A program made the translations under genes and the position numbers. A stretch of 64,000 nt of DNA from Pseudoneurospora amorphoporcata (taxonomy: Eukaryota; Ascomycota; Sordariomycetes; Sordariales; Sordariaceae): NCBI GenBank assembly GCA_033297205.1, contig MU859176.1:1-64000 (forward strand), read 5' to 3'. Below the pieces are notes generated by a model, which saw nothing but the letters and a program-made list of their open reading frames with translations, ran no database searches and had not been told where the DNA came from. Positions 46,701 to 58,076 of this stretch are shown piece after piece. Positions within the stretch are counted from its first letter, which is position 1, and the number at the start of each line of letters is the position of its first letter.

Positions 46701-47577
46701 CCGTGAGAGGTGTCGCCTGTTTGCTGTAAACCTTGACCACCCTCTTGAAAGCTGGAATAAGTCGTCGTGGGTTCCTGTGTCGGAAGGCGACCTCGATACT
46801 GTAACCGGGGACGAATTCGAAAGTCTGGGACTCCTCGACAAATCGGGGTGAGGGAACAGCACCGAGCGACATCTGTCCAACATCTGACTCTAGAGAAGAT
46901 TCGGCGGTTTCGGTAGTCGCATCGAGGACAGAGCCCCCCAGCCATCGAAAATCACTGTCATGTCGTCGAAAAAACATGCCTATCGTCTTGTGACTTGCGA
47001 TGATGACATCCTTGGCCGACGCCGCTGTCAAGGGCCGTTGCTGATAAGACCTGTACGTCCTGACGGCCCATTCACCAATCCATCCAGCTCTAGTGACGCG
47101 ATAGGTGAGTTCGAAGCGCAAGGGTTTGCGGTCGTGGGTCCCTTCCCTGATCACCTCGAGGGCCGTGGGGTCGGTCCGGGTGATGAGCTCCTCGGAGCAG
47201 TGCTCGATGCGCCGTAGCAAGCCATTGCATATCCTCCCCGTAGGTTCGAAGTATGGCGAGCTAACATAGGTCTGGCTGTGAGTGACCGAGTGAAGGTCCT
47301 GGTCGTGGAACTGGATATGGACGTGGACAACGAGAGGGCCGGTGTTTGTTGCCTCTGCTAGCGTTGTTACAACGGGCTGTTCCTCTGTGATGGGCGATAG
47401 CAGGGCCCTCTCCAGTTCCATGGTCAAGTGAGGCGGGACAGTGTGTGTGCCGATATGGCGAGGCTTTTGGTGAGGACCGGTAGGAGCAGGGGCTGGAGGT
47501 TCGACAACAGGAGGGTGTTGTTTTTTGGATCTCAGTGAAGCACCGAGGCTCCGGCGCGACGAGTCCCACCATGCCAT
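37773..47577 (-). CDS. Giant acidic multi-repeat protein, about 3,246 residues
   Basis: Two exons, 44706-47577 and 37773-44641, join through a 64-base intron (GTGAGC ... ATCTAAC ... CCCAG) with the frame preserved. The start is MAWWDSSRRSLG at 47577. Residues 1 to ~500 look partly folded (for example FELTYRVTRAGWIGEWAVRT). Residues ~550-760 are a basic Ser/Lys-rich stretch (KKRFSLSKKISNMFKSKDSK). Residues ~960-1650 are acidic and disordered. Residues ~1650-2330 carry ten copies of a YRDPTMPQFRPN-type motif, ~2402-2658 a 45-residue coiled-coil array, and ~2750-2900 a duplicated NLEDEGLED unit. The C-terminus is basic (STSRRFSLPLQALLHRRHRS). There is no signal peptide or membrane segment. I do not recognise the protein. 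Its build suggests a cytoplasmic tether or scaffold, such as the Woronin-body tether leashin of filamentous ascomycetes, but that is only a hypothesis. Confidence 0.88.
38800..39260 (-). repeat. Duplicated ~80-residue unit in the giant protein
   Basis: Two adjacent coding units share an ordered set of blocks: VQLEHPGIVLANLEDEGLED and VRLEFPNIEYANLEDEGLED, then PVIVNSDTWIEHTDIGDA and PVVINCDTWVEHADVEDA. Spacing inside the two copies is nearly the same. This is a tandem intragenic duplication that has diverged while keeping the acidic blocks. Confidence 0.8.
39540..40310 (-). repeat. 135-bp (45-residue) tandem coiled-coil repeat, five full copies plus a partial
   Basis: Five complete units begin at 40310, 40175, 40040, 39905 and 39770 (reading leftwards), and a truncated sixth begins at 39635. 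Each unit is exactly 45 codons. The consensus is LEQ-x4-E-x2-QTEELLEQ-x2-TEQ, then ER-x-x-ELLE, then TEHALEE. The pattern of Leu, Glu and Gln predicts a long amphipathic helix or coiled coil with strong negative charge. The antisense strand is open for almost 300 codons here, a by-product of the codon pattern. Confidence 0.92.
40492..42562 (-). repeat. Ten copies of a YRDPTMPQFRPN-type motif in the giant protein
   Basis: Copies lie (plus-strand left ends) at about 42524, 42371, 42222, 42071, 41909, 41733, 41573, 41403, 41241 and 40494. Nine are spaced 150-175 bases apart; the tenth lies about 750 bases further on. Variants include YRDPTFPQSWPN, HRDPTLPQFRLN, HRDLTMPQFRPH and YRDPTMPHFKPN. The invariant core is RD-[PL]-T-x-P-x. 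The intervening 40-45 residues are poorly conserved and acidic. This pattern suggests a linear binding motif presented many times along a flexible chain. Confidence 0.92.
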
Positions 47578-50500
47578 TCCCTCGGCAGCGTGGACTTGGA
47601 GATCCAGGATCTATCCTTGGTGGGTTCACACGGGGTCGTGAAGAAATGTTCGCATGAAGCTAGCAGACTAGGGCGTCCTAGGCGTCCACCGGCGTCTAGG
47701 GCTGCCAAGCGGGGACTGGAGACGGTGGCCGACGAGCCCCGGACGGGCCTGGTGCCCTCGAATGGAGCTTCCCTTCTGCTCAAAGGACGTTGACCTTGGC
47801 CACAACTTGGTCCTGGGCCAATGAGGACGTCGGCAATGGTACAATTAGACGAGGCGGGGTGGGGTTGGAAGGGGCTTGGATTGCGGGAAAGGTGGAAAGT
47901 AGACTGGAAAATCGGGAAAATCCAGGGCCTGTCTTGCCTGTCCGGGTCCATAGGCCCATGGAGATGATGATGCCGGTGGTTGTCGAGTCCGTGTCAAGCT
48001 GTGGTTTTCGCCGCGGTGCTGTATTAAAACTGTGTGGTCTCCTGAAGGGAGGTTGATGACGGTTCGAAGAGGTAGTTGGAATAGCTGGTTTGAGTGAGTG
48101 GCTGGTGACGTAAAGGGCACGAGTCAGGAGCAAGTAAACAATGACATATGGGACGGCACTACAAGGCAAAAGCGAAGAAGAGAGGATGAAAGAGACAAGT
48201 GAAGACAAGATGGAGGACTGTTCCGGATCACACGCTACTGGAGAGACAAAGAGATGCATGGGAGATGTGCGTAGGAGGCTTCAGGACATGTGCTGCGATC
48301 TTGAGGCAGTCTAGCCTTCCATGGTTGAAGTTGGATCCCCATTTCAGTTGGTTTTCCAGTTGTTTTTTGAAGCAGTGGGCAGTCTTGCAGATACCGCAGT
48401 GTCATTGCAGTTACTGCCGCCGGCGGCCGTGCATGGGCACCACTGCAGACACTCTAACAGCCGAGGAGAGAATTCAGAGAAACCAGAAATTGTCGCAATC
48501 CTTTCCGATTGCCCGAAAATGGCAACAACTTGCTTTACACGCAACTGCCATCTTGACTAGAGATGGAGGGGACTGGCGGGTTGGAACGGAAAGTGAAGGT
48601 TAGGTTTTCTCGCTTCTTTCTCTGGGCAGTGGCCTGACACGTCGTTGGCTTCCTTTTGACAGTGAGTGGTGGAACTGGTACGTACCCCTCGTGCCTTCCG
48701 CAAGCCCCATGCCGCTACCGTCTTGCATGGAAGGTACCCTTGTGTGCCCATTCCCTATCGAGACGTTGATGCCATGGAACATCGCCTTATTCAATACTTT
48801 TCCCCCTCAGAGCTAACGCAGGCCCGCAGGTCGTTCCTGCGCTTTTTCGGCTATGATTCTCTTGTATTCCGGGGGTCCTTCCATCCCAAGAACAGGCGGT
48901 GTCTGGCAGAATGAAAGTGCTCAGCGTCACAAGCTGGTTCCTTCTCCGAATAACAAAACATGGTGAAGGACTTTGGGATGCGAGAGAGACTTGGAAGGAG
49001 TTGGGCGCCACTGGGGTTCCACGGGCACCGAGAGCTGTCAGAAATGAATCTCACGGTTCACGAGGCCATTCTGATGTTGCTGGATCCTTCAAGGTCATCG
49101 TCAAATGTTGCACAGGCGGATGTGCAATTCTTCTCTCACTCCTTCTCCGAGTTTCCTTCGGCATTATTTTCACAAAGTCGCTTTTTTGGAGGAGCCTCAA
49201 CCTGCAGAGAGACTGCCACGTCGGGTCCCAGGTGGGCAGGGTGGGGTTTCATCGTGTCATCGCCCCCTGGTGCTAGCCGGTGGGGTTACGATAATCGCTG
49301 GGAAGCCTGGGATACCTAGACTCGCTAGAGTCTTTGCAGCAGGGCATTGGGAGAAAAGTGGAAGCATCACATGGAGAAAGTGTTGGAATCGTCAATGCAA
49401 AAACAACCGCCGGTTTTGGAGCTGCCTTTTGCAGTCTTCAAACCACACAGGTTTCTCTTGAGGGAGGCTCTTTCCTCCCAAGTCCAGGTGCTGGAAAAAA
49501 AAAAAAGGGGAAAGAGTCTCCATATTTGAGACAACCACCACCAACCGCAAGCGCAGGTACATACCACTCGCGGATTGCTATTGACGATGACGTTCTGGAA
49601 CGTCTTGTCACTGGTCCGGCCAATGGCAGGCACAGCCGGCCGCATCCGGTACAGATTTTACTGGCCGAGCCTCCCAAGCCGCATGCCCTCGACGTCGGGG
49701 ACAGCAAGTGAAAAAGATGCAAGTGGGCCGGGCCCGCATGAAAGGCCAAGTGCTACCGGTCGGCCGACTCCGGATTCGCTCCCTCCAGCTTCTCCGCATC
49801 GCAGTAAGCTCGGGCCTGTTCGGGCTGCACAACAGTACATCCATGTCCAATCCAGTGACACCATGACACTTCGTTTCTTCACCACTCCTCTCTTTGACAC
49901 CGACATTTCGGCGGAACGTTGATCGTGCCCGGCCCACGAAGCACAAACGACACGATTTACCCCGGAATGCGTGACATGTCAACATGCTTCCCACGCCCCG
50001 GGCATGTCGGCATGGCACCGATACAGCGGCCCTGGATGGATGCGAGACATGCTGCGGAAAGGCACATTCGATCGCCATGTCCCAAGCCCGGATTCCCGTT
50101 ATCGTGATTGTTGCCAAGTGAAAGACTCCTCTTCATTGAAGAAAGGCACGGTAGGGGTAGTGAGCACGAAGGGTATGTCTGTGATATACATCGACAAATA
50201 CCTGTACTTGACTGGCAACTCGACCATCCACAAGATCAGCATTGGCAGAGGTTCAGCAACATCCAAGTATCAAAACTTGGTCCAACTCATATGGTGTCTC
50301 CAGTTGCCCCAGCTCCTTTTCTGTATGCTGGTCAAGTGTTCCTATAAAAAGCCTTGAGACCACTCCCCTTCTGTTTGGGTTGAAACGGCCTCCAGCATCC
50401 AACCAAAGGCTGATCGCATATCCATTGGAAGACATCGAGCCAGATTTAAGTTTCATCCGGCCCCTCTTCCGGTCTTTCGTGGTTCATCTACTACCCTTCC

Positions 50501-50826
50501 ATTTCCTCAGTACGGCCATGAGTCCCAAGGCTCTCGAAACAACATGGCATTTGTGTTACCCATCTGAGCCAACATTTATCTCGCTCAGAATTGTACTGCA
50601 TCCCAACGAATGAATCAGCCTCTCACACATCCATGTAAAGCAAGTGGCCCGTCAGCCAGTGAGCCGCTGTGGAGGGCGGCCTCGCCCGAGGACTTGTACA
50701 GGTAGTATCATGCATCCGTTGACTGACGTTAGGCATATCGGGCATCTCTCGCCATTTTGCCCTCCTTGGACTCCATCAAGATATCGTTTCGCTGACTTGA
50801 TGCTACGTACATGCCTTTTCTCAGCT

Positions 50827-50866
<40 letters not shown>

Positions 50867-51756
50867 GCTCAACTGATCATTCTCCCAGTTTCAAGTTATG
50901 CTTGATGGCACGATGGCAAGCTTTCAGCTTAAGCCGTTGTGGGCGTTGAAAGTTTTCAAGTCGCTAACTAGCAGCTCCCGTCAACCGAACGGGAGCCAAA
51001 CATCATTCGTTTGTTTCCCATCTAGTCCACCCGTTTGGCCTATGTACCTCCTCGAGGCCCATCAAGAACGTTTCCTTATCGTCGGTTGTATAAATTGCTA
51101 GCAGGAGGGCCTTACACACGGGTTTCATCTCTCGTCTCCAAGAGGAAGCCCGCGATGCTTCCACCATCCTGAAACATCCTAAATAGCAGCAAACTACTTG
51201 TTAACATATGAGAACTCCAGCACACATGTTCGCCTTGTTCGCCTCGTCTTGGGCATTATTGGAGGGGGAGAGGCTTTCGAGTGGCAGTTGTTGTCTTCTC
51301 ACATGTTGATTTGACGGAACGAGAAAGTTGACATTTACGCTGTAGGCCTCATACATCAATTAAGATGCAAAAAGACAGAAAGGTTAAACACCGACGGACG
51401 GCAAGGCATTTCGAAATGACTGAGGATGGCCTGTTGCATTGGCTCTCAAAGCGAGCAGAATTTCTTCTTCATAAAAAGACGCGAAGTTTCCAATTGCCAT
51501 CAAGTGAATTCGAAAGCATTTTGTCTGCTTCACAGATTCTTCTGTTGGTTTGACAAATTCAACCGGGGAACAAGATCTCCCAAAGAGGTAAACACCATAC
51601 CTCTAACATTCAACAGTCAGTTTATTCAGACGTGTTGAAGGACAACTCTTTGTCCAGCTTACTCCCAAACCCTCAACACCCAAGGCTTTTTTGCTTCGTC
51701 CCATCTCTTCGAACCGTCGAGCCACCCCGTCCCAAGTCGAGAAGCAACACGAAACT
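47578..51756. other. Gene-poor intergenic region
   Basis: This 4.2-kb stretch includes the promoter of the giant gene at its left. I find no supported gene. Frames up to about 160 codons overlap on both strands without domains or linked exons. It contains an A12 run at 49495-49506 and a 33-base A tract at 50831-50863. Confidence 0.4.
50831..50863. repeat. Homopolymer tract of 33 A
   Basis: An uninterrupted run of 33 adenines lies between CTCAGCTCAGC and TTGGCTCAAC. It could be a mononucleotide microsatellite or the tail of a retroposed sequence; I see no clear target-site duplication. Length may be affected by sequencing error. Confidence 0.85.
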
Positions 51757-52215
51757 ATGGGCAAGAAAAAGAACAAGAGCAGCACAATCGCCGCCGACTT
51801 CGCCCGTTACTTTGGAGAAAACAAGCTCGAAAACTGGCAACGTCTCTGTCGGGATATCGGTATCCACCAGGAACTCCCATCCATTACTAGATGTCGCAAG
51901 GTGCGTTTCCATTCGCTCTACTTGTTCATCTTCATGTATTCCGATCATCCCAGCTATCGTGCCTTTTTGTGTCCCTCTTTGTCAGTGAAACATAGCTGAC
52001 TGTAGCCCCCATTTTCAACCGCATAGGTTCTCAAATCAGTGCATGTCAACATCTTCGACCTCCTCGATGCCGTCCGGCAGGGAACCACGCCACAGAGATT
52101 CCAAAACTCCTACCTTCTGGCCCAGTACTCGGTTGCCAGCAACAAGATTTTTCCGAAAAGGTTTGCGAAGGATGATGGGGGACCGGTTAAGGTGTTGTTG
52201 AGGTTGTTCTTCTAG
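51757..52215 (+). CDS. Small conserved protein of unknown function, paralogue A (110 residues)
   Basis: Exons 51757-51900 and 52027-52215 keep frame across a GTGCGT...CATAG intron. The protein begins MGKKKNKSSTIAADFARYFG and contains KLENWQRLCRDIGIHQELPS, then TRCRK at the exon end. Exon 2 reads VLKSVHVNIFDLLDAVRQG, a short variable stretch, KIFPKRFAKDDGGPVKVLL and ends RLFF. It is small, basic and without signal peptide or membrane segment. The downstream neighbour at 53150 shares the same plan and the same intron position, so the two arose by tandem duplication. I believe similar short proteins occur widely in filamentous ascomycetes, but I know no function. An in-frame upstream ATG at 51691 is less likely because the paralogue starts at MGKKKN. 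Confidence 0.82.
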
Positions 52216-53149
52216 GTGAACAAGGCAGGGCAAGGGACGCTTTGGCTAGTTATTGAAAGGAGATGATGGGGAGTATGCGCAAGGGGAAGTCATGGGGAGG
52301 ATAATTCCTATGAATGTATGCCACGGGATGAGAAAGGCATGTTTATGATGAGTGATATTGAAGAAGAATGTGGCAGAAGTCTTTGGTGATCCTTCCATAT
52401 TTTCTTGGAGAGTTTTGTATGAATACGTTTGGGTAGTCAAGATTGGATGCTGTCCGAACCAACGACCCAGCTCAATGAGTCAACAACTGTTGAAAGGAAA
52501 ATTCCTTCAATCTCCCTTGTTTCGCCGTCAACCGTTCGCTTGTGCCGTGAGAACGATGTCCGTTGTTGCTCTCGCTATCACATGTTGAAGCCACCGGTTA
52601 CCAGCCTCTTCTCCGTCTGTCCATTCGTTTGTCACTTCTTCCGTCAGTCTGTCAGTCCGTCAATGCACTTCCCGTTGCCTCTTAGAAACCCTCACAACGG
52701 ATATCGTCGCTAAGCTTCCGGCGCTAACGAAAATCTTTCTGTCAAAAGGCGGACTGCCCGTTTTCTTAATGGCGTGAAGAAAGAGGAGGCCAATGGCCAG
52801 ATTTGACAACACAGCCCAACTGGCCAACATTGTAGTCAAAGCCCCCTCCATCTCCTTAAGAACACTCGTTTGTCCATCCTCTTCTTACAACCATGAAATG
52901 CAACTCGTCCCCTTCCGGAGTGGCTTGCAATGTTATGATAACAACCGGACCCAGAAAACACCTTCGTCCATCCCTAAAGTGCCGGAGATGAATCAACCCA
53001 GCCAACCCAGCGAGTTTACCGCATTGGTCCCAGTCTACGTGCCCGTCGAGCAAGGACCGATCGGCCTCTGTGTCTCTTGTTATCAGATCCGGAGTCTAGC
53101 CACCATCCATAATCGCCCCTTCTTTGAGCCACCACCATCATCAAGCATC
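52216..53149. other. Spacer between the tandem small paralogues
   Basis: About 0.9 kb containing the 3' UTR of paralogue A and the promoter of paralogue B. The open frame that begins at 52793 runs in phase into paralogue B but its upstream 119 residues show no similarity to paralogue A and are probably 5' UTR. Confidence 0.5.
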
Positions 53150-53707
53150 ATGGGTAAAAAGAAGAACCGACCCGCTCACCCCAAAAAACACGACGTCGTT
53201 GTGCGATGGAAAAACTACTTTGGTGCTGGTCACTTGGAGGATTGGCAGCGTCTGTGTCAAGATCTGGGGCTGGATGGTGACTTGCCCAGTAAGAGGAAAT
53301 GTCGAGAGGTATGTATGCCCTGCAATTTCTCATCCTCGTCCCTGTTGGCTCAATGTCTGTTGTGTGTTGGGTTTGGATTACTTTGATCCTTCATGACCCG
53401 ATGCCATGGAGGAACACTTGTAATGCTGTGGAGGAGGAGCTTGCATGAGGGGCTTTGAAGAAACTGCACATAAGCGAAAGACATGAAAAACAACATACTG
53501 ACGTCTCCCTACTGAAACCAGACTCTCAGAACCATCAACGTCAATATCTGGGACTTCCTAGATGCTGTCGAGGTGGGAAACATCCCGCAGATGTTCCTCA
53601 CCAAAAACGAACTTATCAAGTACACATGGAAAACGGGACGGATATTTCCAAGAGACGAAGCGAAGGACATGGGACCGGTAGCAGCTCTGCTGAAGATTTT
53701 GCGTTAG
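53150..53707 (+). CDS. Small conserved protein of unknown function, paralogue B (114 residues)
   Basis: Exons 53150-53308 and 53522-53707 join in frame across a GTATGT...AACCAG intron of 213 bases. The start MGKKKNRPAHPKKHDVVVRW is followed by KNYFGAGHLEDWQRLCQDLG and LPSKRKCRE at the exon end. Exon 2 reads TLRTINVNIWDFLDAVEVGN, then KTGRIFPRDEAKDMGPVAAL and ends LKILR. Conserved with paralogue A are MGKKKN, the YFG, the L-E-x-WQRLC-x-D-[IL]-G core, LPS-x-x-x-CR, VNI-x-D-x-LDAV, IFP-[KR], AKD and GPV. The intron is at the identical codon in both. Function unknown; the conserved aromatic and Leu residues suggest a compact helical fold. Confidence 0.82.
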
Positions 53708-56300
53708 GTTATTTGTGGTGCTTGAGTGGCCGAGATATGTGAATGAATGGAAGCTCAGGAGGTGAAAGAGTCTTGCTGTGTGTGTGGTGTGTCACAGATG
53801 ACGTGTCTGACTTCTATGAGCCCCAATCAAAGAGAAACGGATGCGCCTCCGAGAAATGGTTCTGTGTGGAACGAACCGGGGACCTGTTTGTGAACCTGTG
53901 GCCGTTGATGCATTAGCTCCTTAGTGAAGAGAACCTTGGATGGTAACCGGTGAGAGTCTGAGTCCATGCGGAATCCTTCCGCATGGTCTTCCGCGTACGA
54001 CTAGGAACGCCTCATCTATTCTGTGAGGTCTCGGCCTCGTGCCACCCTTTTACGCCCAAAGGCAGTGCTGTAGCCGAAGGTGACTGCTAGCCGTGAATGA
54101 CACAAGTCCGATGGAATGATGCTGATGGTATACTCTATCACAGGAGGTCAGTTTTTGCCTTTGCTCAAGCTGGTAAGGTAGGTAAAGGTGAGAAATTCGA
54201 CATACTCATCTTTGTCCAGAGTCCCTCTCAGTCCTCCAGCCTGTCTCGAGGCAACCTCCCTTCCTCCTCAACCACTTCTCCTTAATCTGTGACGCGTAAT
54301 CACAAGAAAAGCAAAGCAGAGCAACGTGACAAGTCAAAATGAAACCTCACCAACCCTCTCATCCGCCGCATTGACACTCACACTGTCCATCATACTCACG
54401 GCCATAGCCGCCCTCATCACATCCTGCCCAAAGACATTCCATCCCGTCGCCCCATCCCACGCCATTCCGAAAGACCGACATCCACTTTCCCAGTCTCGAC
54501 TTCCAACAATCCCATCCTGACGATGATGGGTAATCTTTAAACAGCTGCCTGATGATCTTCGGAGACTGCTCCTGTTGTGTCTCAGACCCAATCCACTGCT
54601 GCCCAACACCCACCGCTTTATCTCAACGTCCCTCGATCGCACAAGGACCTCGCTCGATAGCCCTTTCTCTAGCGTCAACAGACCCAACTCGTCCGATTTT
54701 GATGAGAGGCCTCGCTTCCCTCTTCCTAGTTCAGGCAGGGTTAGACGCACAATAGCTTCGCTCAAACCCAACCCATTTGCTGAACGGACAATAGCGTCGC
54801 CGAAGAACCGTCCATGTTCGTCCGTCCGTCCATCCATTGACAGGTCTTCCCCCATACCTAGCTTCACTCCTTGCTGGTTCATGGTCTAGGCGGCTCCATG
54901 AGGTTGTGATGCGGTGATGCGATTTGTTAGTGCGCAATCCGTACATCGCCCTTGACCCCGTATGCTTTGCGGCACCCATCTCCGACTCATACGGTGCGGG
55001 CTGAGATGTGGTAGTATCCCGCTAGTTGGGGCTATGGTAGCTGGTTGCTTTCTAGCCACACCCCTTGAGCGAGCGGACTTGTATCCATACAGACCCGACT
55101 GGGGCCAGAGCTCAGATGCTGGAGTTGCATAGTGCCATATTCTGAACGACTGCCATTAATAATCGATGTTCTCTCGGACCGCGAGGCAGAGGCAAACTTT
55201 CGGCAATTTGAGGCCGTATAAACCGCGTATATCCGTCCCGGCTCGCCTGCCTGATGAAGATCACGGCTCGTTAAGGCAGATGTCTTCTCCTTTTTCACAG
55301 TGCTTGCCAGATGAGAAATGCGAGTGAGTATCTGGCGAACCATCTTCTTCCAACTCTTATGGCACTCGGCCGGGGCCGGTTCGGCAGCGCAACGCACCCG
55401 GCTTCCTGGTAATCGGAATCAGGATTACCCGTCCCTCGACTCGATGATCAGATCCAGGGGTTCTGTTCATTTATGTGTGATGTCCCGGCTTCACGGTCAA
55501 CGCCATAACGACGATGACGATCTTCCCGAAATTTCCCCTTCCTATCCAGGTCCTACGTCCATCAGCTCTTACCAACAACGGTCTGGTCACATGCAATAAG
55601 AGTTAGAATTGCGTTCATGATCCTGGAAACCGAAACGGGTAACAGAGCTCTGTTGGCCCGGAGCGTGGAGAAGACATTGCATCCATGTTCTATCTCGTCG
55701 TACCAGAGAACTGGCTGGGTTCGTCCATGTGTGCGATCGGGAGACGGTGCGATTTGTCAGGGTCGGAGATTGGCTTTTGATCCTTCACGGATGATAGACC
55801 GGTCGATTGGTAGTTGACGATGGGCGTAGGGTAGGGGCTGAGTAAATGAGATGTCTCGGCCGGGCTGAGAGGTCAACACGGTTGAGGAGGGTAGTTGCGT
55901 AGGTACCTTACTCGGACCATTCATACTCCGTAAAGGATAAAGGATCCAATTTGGATGGATCTCGGCAAGTATCAACTCTTGCTTTTCCCATCAGGATTCC
56001 TCCATCCGCCCATGCCACTTCCAAGTGTCGGTATCGGGGTTTGTAGTTCCTTTTGGAGTCGCCAAGTTCCTTGGTTTCTCCTTGATTTTGAGCGACACTG
56101 GTTTCGAGTTTTGGATCTCGAGTTCGTATTCGTATCCGCCAATAACACTGTATCATAGCGTCTGAATGCGGGAAGAAGAAAGCTGCCCAGTTGAACACAG
56201 ATAACCTCAAGATCTTGATGCAACAACGTTGTTGACACTGTCTACCTTCGACCAGTGTCAAAAGTTCGGCCAGAAAACCCTCCGGAGGCCGGATGTCACC
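53708..56300. other. Gene-poor intergenic region left of the MITE-like element
   Basis: This 2.6-kb stretch has no gene I can support. The longest frame is 54334-54882 (minus, 182 codons), rich in Leu, Gly, Ser and Arg without a recognisable domain. A hydrophobic plus-strand frame opposite it (54326-54520) lacks an ATG. Near-identical 16-mers (GCACAATAGCTTCGC and GGACAATAGCGTCGC) lie about 48 bases apart near 54750. Confidence 0.4.
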
Positions 56301-56521
56301 TACCGCCTTTTTTCAGTCGATTTGGATTCCTTCTAACCAGCTGTAATAGTAACTGCCCACTTTTCCACGGGGAGCACGGCTGGCATAGGTCACCTACAGT
56401 CGGCTGGCGGGGCTGGCATGGGTAAACCAGCTGGCTGGCACTCGCTTATATGACTAAATAAGGTATGACGGCCCGCTATACCATTTCTGGGGGTATCCAA
56501 ATCGACTGAAAAAAAGCGGTA
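56301..56521. mobile_element. MITE-like non-autonomous element with ~30-bp terminal inverted repeats
   Basis: The left arm at 56299-56330 and the right arm at 56492-56523 are inverted copies with about two mismatches in 32 bases; they share TTTTTTCAGTCGATTTGGAT. Each arm's CCGC end is directly flanked by TA (56301-56302 and 56520-56521), as expected for Tc1/mariner-type insertion at TA. The interior is about 160 bases, has no coding capacity and contains repeated GGCTGGC words. Size, inverted ends and lack of a gene fit a miniature inverted-repeat transposable element. I do not know its family; the known Neurospora Guest element is shorter, as I recall it. Confidence 0.72.
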
Positions 56522-56523
56522 GG

Positions 56524-58076
56524 CTACTACCAGCCTATAACGTGGCAACCCCTGCTAACGCAAAGCTAACGACCTGCAACTGCATAACGTTGAGACGAGA
56601 TCGCCGAGCTAAACAAATACCGAAGTTGTTAGCAAGATAGGGGTCGCGTCAATCGACCTCCAGGCAAGCCTGTGGCCGGTATGGCGGATGCAATGCCCCC
56701 GGACTATCATAACGCTCGGGGGCGTCGACCATCTATTCACCAATCCGATGCACCGTTCATCCGAACCCTCCAGCCCTCCACTCATCGAAGCCCTAATGGT
56801 CAACGTACGCTGTGTTACCATCCTCCTAGGCGACTTTTGGGGTTGATTGTACGGACGAGGATGTCATTTAGCATGCAACTTGTTTTGCTCAGATGGAATC
56901 AGAGCACAATGACGGGATGGCTTCGAAAAACAAAGTCAAATGAAACTTAAAGAAGGGGATCTCGCCAAGACCGAGTTTAACGTCCTCAAAGCACTGTTAT
57001 GCAAAGCAACTTGCCCACTGTACAGTGGATAGTGCAATGTCCCGAACGTTACGGCTTGAACAGCCTACCGAATTGTTGCGCCCCGTTTCGCAGGTATATC
57101 GGTGAGGTCTCAGTTCAGAATGTATGTAGCGTCATGCTGTTGCCCTGACCGTTACTACCCCACGAGACGGCTTGTCGGTGTGCAGACAAGCCCTTGTGTA
57201 GGACGGCAGTAACTGACGAGAAGTTTGGTTAGCGAGCATACAACAATAGAAGACTGACATATGTTGGCATGTAGCGGCTAAAAGTTGACGCAGAAGAGGC
57301 TCATACTTAGCTGAGCGGGATAGAGGGGTAGCTTTAATGGGCCAACACCACCTAGGGTGCTAAATAGCGCTAGACTAGTACCGTCTTAGATAGGCTGAGG
57401 GAAGCTGGCGAGCAAAGTGAGACCTCTTCATGACTTGTCACTGACGAGATAGGATATCCTCACTGTAACGCTCGGTTCTATTTTCCTTTCCAGGCTGATA
57501 TCACTCGGCTGAGGTCTGGATCAGAGATACCCGGACAGGCCTTCCTTGTCATTCACCATGACCCAAGAACCGGGGTTCGGGGTTCGTGAACACCATCCTA
57601 GCGGTGCCTTTGGATGCACACCAAGGATATGGGGTGCGATCAACAGAAGGTGTGGACCGATGTGCCCCCAAAACTCTCCGACAGCACTTGGCGGGAGGTG
57701 ATTGTGAGACAAAGCGGTAAAGGAAGGGATGGCATTTCGACGTCTGCACTATCGATTTTCGTCGAGAAGCCGATGTAAATTGATGCCTACTTCTATTGTT
57801 AGCACCATTACACAATTTCTGAAGCCGGCGTATCACTTCTGTGGCACAGATACTGACAAGACTCTTGTCCTCGAAGCCAGACACCTCGTTCATCACGTTG
57901 AGCCCGCTCAGCCCCACTTGCTACAGGTTCTTTCTCTTACATATCAGACATCCGACTCGCGCTCACCAACACGAGACGTCATCCCATATTGAGTGTGGCA
58001 GGATATATCTGCTTTGTCGACTTTGGCATTTATCTTCCCAGCCGCTTGTACACAGCAATTTGTTCCAGCCGCCATC
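56524..58076. other. Intergenic region upstream of the transcription factor
   Basis: About 1.5 kb with no supported gene. The right part should contain the promoter of the zinc-cluster factor. The frames at 57521-57712 and 57549-57917 (minus) are featureless. Confidence 0.45.

Noticed and set aside
54334..54882. 182-codon minus-strand frame rich in Leu, Gly and Ser
   Set aside because: Has an ATG but no recognisable fold, no splice context, and an opposite-strand hydrophobic frame of similar quality; left as unsupported.
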